Shown here piece by piece: positions 62,804 to 64,000 of a stretch of 64,000 nucleotides of DNA. The notes beneath the pieces were generated by a model, which did no database searches, was not told the origin of the DNA, and was given only the letters and a program-made list of their open reading frames with translations. Position numbers and translations under genes: made by a program. How positions within the stretch are numbered: position 1 is the stretch's first letter; each line of letters starts with the position of its first letter. The stretch comes from Bacteroides ilei (GTDB taxonomy: Bacteria > Bacteroidota > Bacteroidia > Bacteroidales > Bacteroidaceae). The stretch is from positions 2,692,691-2,756,690 of the forward strand of contig NZ_LT635801.1 in the NCBI RefSeq assembly GCF_900128495.1, written 5' to 3'.

Positions 62804-62841
62804 TCAGGCTTAATACCTGGTACGGTATCAAGCCTGAAAAA
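62804..62841 (-). terminator. Terminator of the right-edge transporter gene
   Basis: TCAGGCTT/AAGCCTGA outside and ATACC/GGTAT inside. On the minus strand a TTTTG run follows, 19 bp after the transporter stop codon. Confidence 0.85.
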
Positions 62842-62859
62842 CGATCTATACTATCTGTC

Positions 62860-64000
62860 TCACTTGCCTTGCTTGTCCGACAAAGACTCGGCAACTTCCT
62901 TACGCAACCCTCTCCAGGTCGGCATCAGCTTCAATTCCCTCCGTATAGGCATATCATACAACAGGAACAGCAGAAGCAACAAAATACACGCATATGCAGC
63001 CCATCCATACAACTGTTTGATGCTGATTTCCATCACTCCCGACATAAAGCTCTCCATAGAGTGCTCAAAGAACGACGGATCCCGGCTCAAAGCCACACTG
63101 TCTACGGCAGCACCATACCGGGCTATGTTATCGGTTACATAATAGGAAAATCCTTGTGTATAAAGTGCGGCTCCCATCACACCTCCCATCACCATATGAA
63201 GCATATTGAACACACTGAGCCCCTGGAAAAAATGCTGGAAAGTCATAATCTCCTCCAGACAGACCATGAAGGTAGCGCTCAATACGGCATAAGAGAATCC
63301 ACGACAAACCGCAGGAAGATAAAGTTCGGAAATATGGATATCAGCCGATATCACAAAATAATATCCTAACAGATAACATATCAGTGCTATAATACCGACA
63401 ATCAGCAGGCGCAAGTAGTTGAAACGTTTGACATGCATCCACCAATAGGCAAACAAACAGCCACAAACCACCCCGATGCCGATAAACCAGTCAAGCTGTA
63501 CACTGACCAAGGCTTCGTAATGCATGACTTCTTCATAATAGATCTCTTCCAACACATGTTCCGTTGCCAGAAAACCCTCTACCAAAGTTATGAGGATAAG
63601 TATGGGGAACAAATGACGGTATGTCCACATCTTGGGCTCTATATAGGGATGACGGATAGAAAACATACGCCCGAGACAGATAACCAGTGTAGCTACAATG
63701 GCCACAGCCAACTGGCACATGACCGGACTGTTCCACCAGTCATAGAAATCAGCGTAATCGAAAAAATACGCCAGCTCCAGCAATAAGGCAGCCCACAGAA
63801 CCGCCCCCAGCCAGTCAATCCCGAACAGAGGGAATTTCTTCATCATCCGGAAATGCCGGGTACAGGTAAACAGGATTATCAGTTCTACCATCATTACACC
63901 GGCTATACACCAATGCATATAGCTCCAATGATAATAATACATCAGGTAAGTAGCCAGCAGGTCGGACAGCTGCATACTACCCAGAATCACAATGTGAAGC
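62860..64000 (-). CDS. MFS-type transporter, C-terminal part (cut by window edge)
   Basis: The frame is open to the window edge, so the N-terminal part is missing. The visible 376+ residues contain about nine membrane helices. The N-terminal visible block HIVILGSMQLSDLLATYLMY and the loop SIRHPYIEPKMWTYRHLFPI fit the second half of a 14-helix DHA2 (EmrB-like) efflux protein. No EmrA- or TolC-like partner is in the window; it may lie upstream. Confidence 0.7.
   Translation of the reverse strand, partial: LHIVILGSMQLSDLLATYLMYYYHWSYMHWCIAGVMMVELIILFTCTRHFRMMKKFPLFGIDWLGAVLWAALLLELAYFFDYADFYDWWNSPVMCQLAVAIVATLVICLGRMFSIRHPYIEPKMWTYRHLFPILILITLVEGFLATEHVLEEIYYEEVMHYEALVSVQLDWFIGIGVVCGCLFAYWWMHVKRFNYLRLLIVGIIALICYLLGYYFVISADIHISELYLPAVCRGFSYAVLSATFMVCLEEIMTFQHFFQGLSVFNMLHMVMGGVMGAALYTQGFSYYVTDNIARYGAAVDSVALSRDPSFFEHSMESFMSGVMEISIKQLYGWAAYACILLLLLFLLYDMPIRRELKLMPTWRGLRKEVAESLSDKQGK

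Noticed and set aside
1..64000. tRNA genes and insertion sequences
   Set aside because: No cloverleaf-like segment, transposase frame or terminal inverted repeat was recognised by reading; a tRNAscan and ISfinder search would be decisive.

Overview
The window is Bacteroidales chromosome, most like Bacteroides or Phocaeicola. Three things point there: many genes are preceded by the Bacteroides -7 element TAnnTTTG rather than a sigma-70 -10 box; exported proteins show the Bacteroidetes A|Q signal-peptidase junction; and family content is typical (fimbrillin lipoprotein, DUF4491, two ECF sigma factors, ptb-buk, Bacteroides-type mobilizable element). The left edge is the 5' leader of an rRNA operon transcribed leftwards off the window, with two tandem promoters (about 200-490). 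The right edge cuts a membrane transporter.

Layout. 1-1039: rRNA promoter and leader, then a gene-free stretch. 1040-5737: a frameshifted clostripain-like lipoprotein and a two-gene ABC exporter (ATPase plus FtsX/MacB-type permease) behind a textbook sigma-54 promoter. 5803-8976: MFS exporter, YgjP-like metalloprotease, ECF sigma factor with a membrane partner. 9041-14618: leftward operon topA-aroK-speA-argB. 14856-19570: a two-gene envelope operon (1003-aa TPR protein and an outer-membrane barrel). 19582-23045: NUDIX hydrolase, GH28 polygalacturonase, a small unknown protein, an Lrp/AsnC regulator coupled to a DUF4491 membrane protein. 23298-29103: buk/ptb, a fused C26 amidotransferase-M19 dipeptidase, xanthine permease and xpt. 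29234-42912: fimbrillin, alkaline phosphatase, HhH protein, Na+-dependent symporter, VanZ protein, ECF sigma factor, CYTH protein with an unlisted 45-aa membrane protein, prfB, acyl-CoA ligase, M20 hydrolase, glutaminyl-cyclase-like M28 lipoprotein, sufE, and a THUMP-like methyltransferase.

43031-59206 is a complete, roughly 16.2-kb integrative mobilizable element. It sits in the 3' end of a 73-aa DUF2795-type gene and is bounded by a 22-bp near-perfect direct repeat. Its backbone is a tyrosine integrase, a membrane protein, an excisionase-like HTH protein, a DUF3987 ATPase, a Zn-ribbon/Toprim-like primase protein and a MobV relaxase. A hairpin beside the relaxase gene has the design of a MobV oriT. 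Its cargo is one leftward cluster: HTH regulator, Schlafen/AlbA-type ATP-binding protein, Ser/Thr protein kinase, and a DUF4011/COG1112 superfamily-1 helicase with a C-terminal Vsr-like nuclease and DUF3320. This looks like an anti-phage defence island related to, but not matching, Mokosh. The helicase is split into two frames at an A8 tract, with Walker A on one ORF and Walker B on the other.

After the element come the DUF2795 gene body, a cobalamin adenosyltransferase, a methyltransferase-like protein, ferritin, an Fsr-like MFS transporter and the C-terminal part of a second transporter.
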